Assembly (NCBI GenBank): GCA_900769555.1
Contig: CAAGHA010000010.1
Span: 1 to 35,099 of the forward strand
Length of the DNA: 35,099 nucleotides
Origin: Bacteroidales bacterium
Lineage (GTDB): Bacteria; Bacteroidota; Bacteroidia; Bacteroidales; Paludibacteraceae
Direction of reading: 5' to 3'
Numbering within the stretch: the first letter of the stretch is position 1; every line of letters begins with the position of its first letter. The notes below the pieces were generated by a model. It was not told the DNA's origin. It ran no database searches and was given only the letters and a program-made list of their open reading frames with translations. A program made the translations under genes and the position numbers. Of the stretch, positions 34,945-35,099 are shown one piece after another.

Positions 34945-34965
34945 TAAAACTTAAAAGCAGAAATT

Positions 34966-35099
34966 ATGGGCTTATATCTTAATCCGAATGCGGATGCGTT
35001 CCAAATGGGCTTGAATACAGAGATTTATGTGGATAAGTCTCTTATTCTGTCAGAACTAAATAAGTTGGTGAGCAGTCAAGGAAATTTTGTCTGCCTCTC
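34966..35099 (+). CDS. AAA-ATPase-like protein, N-terminal fragment (runs off window)
   Basis: 44 codons are visible. The start, MGLYLNPNADAFQMGLNTE followed by IYVDKSLILSELN, matches the N-terminus of the AAA-ATPase_like family (PF09820 type, often with a C-terminal PD-(D/E)XK nuclease-like domain), which is abundant in Bacteroidota; this is recognition from memory. The P-loop and the rest lie beyond the edge. The function of the family is unclear; some members are regarded as restriction- or transposon-related. Confidence 0.75.
   Translation, partial: MGLYLNPNADAFQMGLNTEIYVDKSLILSELNKLVSSQGNFVCL

Larger units (their letters stand above)
34256..34965. other. Intergenic region between the UDG-like gene and the AAA-ATPase-like gene
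   Basis: It holds the terminator at 34261, the deleted IS copy at 34320-34842, and the promoter at 34911-34944. No intact gene is present. Confidence 0.7.

Noticed and set aside
1..35099. CRISPR array, integrase or attachment site
   Set aside because: No regularly spaced short direct repeats, no recombinase gene, and no duplicated 3' end of the tRNA-Cys were seen.

Overview
The window looks like a chromosomal stretch of an AT-rich Bacteroidota bacterium, probably from the order Bacteroidales. The evidence is a giant secreted protein ending in a type IX secretion (T9SS) type B sorting domain, several -7 boxes of the Bacteroidota TAnnTTTG type, a calycin-like lipoprotein beside a TonB-dependent receptor, and weak Shine-Dalgarno usage. 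I cannot name the species.

Layout. Positions 1-672 are built from short mobile repeats (MITEs) with GAAGCTGTTT ends. Positions 982-13503 are one gene for a 4,173-residue repetitive surface protein, closed by a clear terminator. The minus-strand block 13902-21509 is housekeeping and envelope genes: sufE and sufS for iron-sulfur cluster sulfur supply, a TPR lipoprotein, a calycin-like lipoprotein, a TonB-dependent receptor and an AraC-type regulator. A minus-strand tRNA-Cys with its own terminator follows. On the plus strand come trkH (K+ uptake), map (methionine aminopeptidase) and a small zinc-ribbon membrane protein, which converges on nadB (minus).

Positions 26459-31285 are the most unusual part. 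A 957-residue secreted protein ends in a zinc metallopeptidase motif. It runs, out of frame by one base, into an AT-rich module with a second HExxH motif, followed by a small exported alpha-helical protein. This layout resembles a polymorphic effector with a swapped C-terminal module and a cognate immunity protein, with the effector apparently broken by a one-base indel.

Positions 31328-34842 form a cassette. A GmrSD-like (DUF262/DUF1524) nuclease gene and a uracil-DNA-glycosylase-like gene sit between two internally deleted copies of the same IS5-type element in opposite orientations. The window ends inside an AAA-ATPase-like gene (PF09820 type) with a good promoter.

Non-coding structure is rich. 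A second MITE family of about 192 bp with AGGTAAGTTCTATAAATT ends occurs twice, and probably once more as a decayed copy. Two small palindromes reuse its end sequence. The GAAGCTGTTT family occurs at least four times, as MITEs and as deleted IS copies. All functional assignments come from reading motifs by eye; no database search was run.
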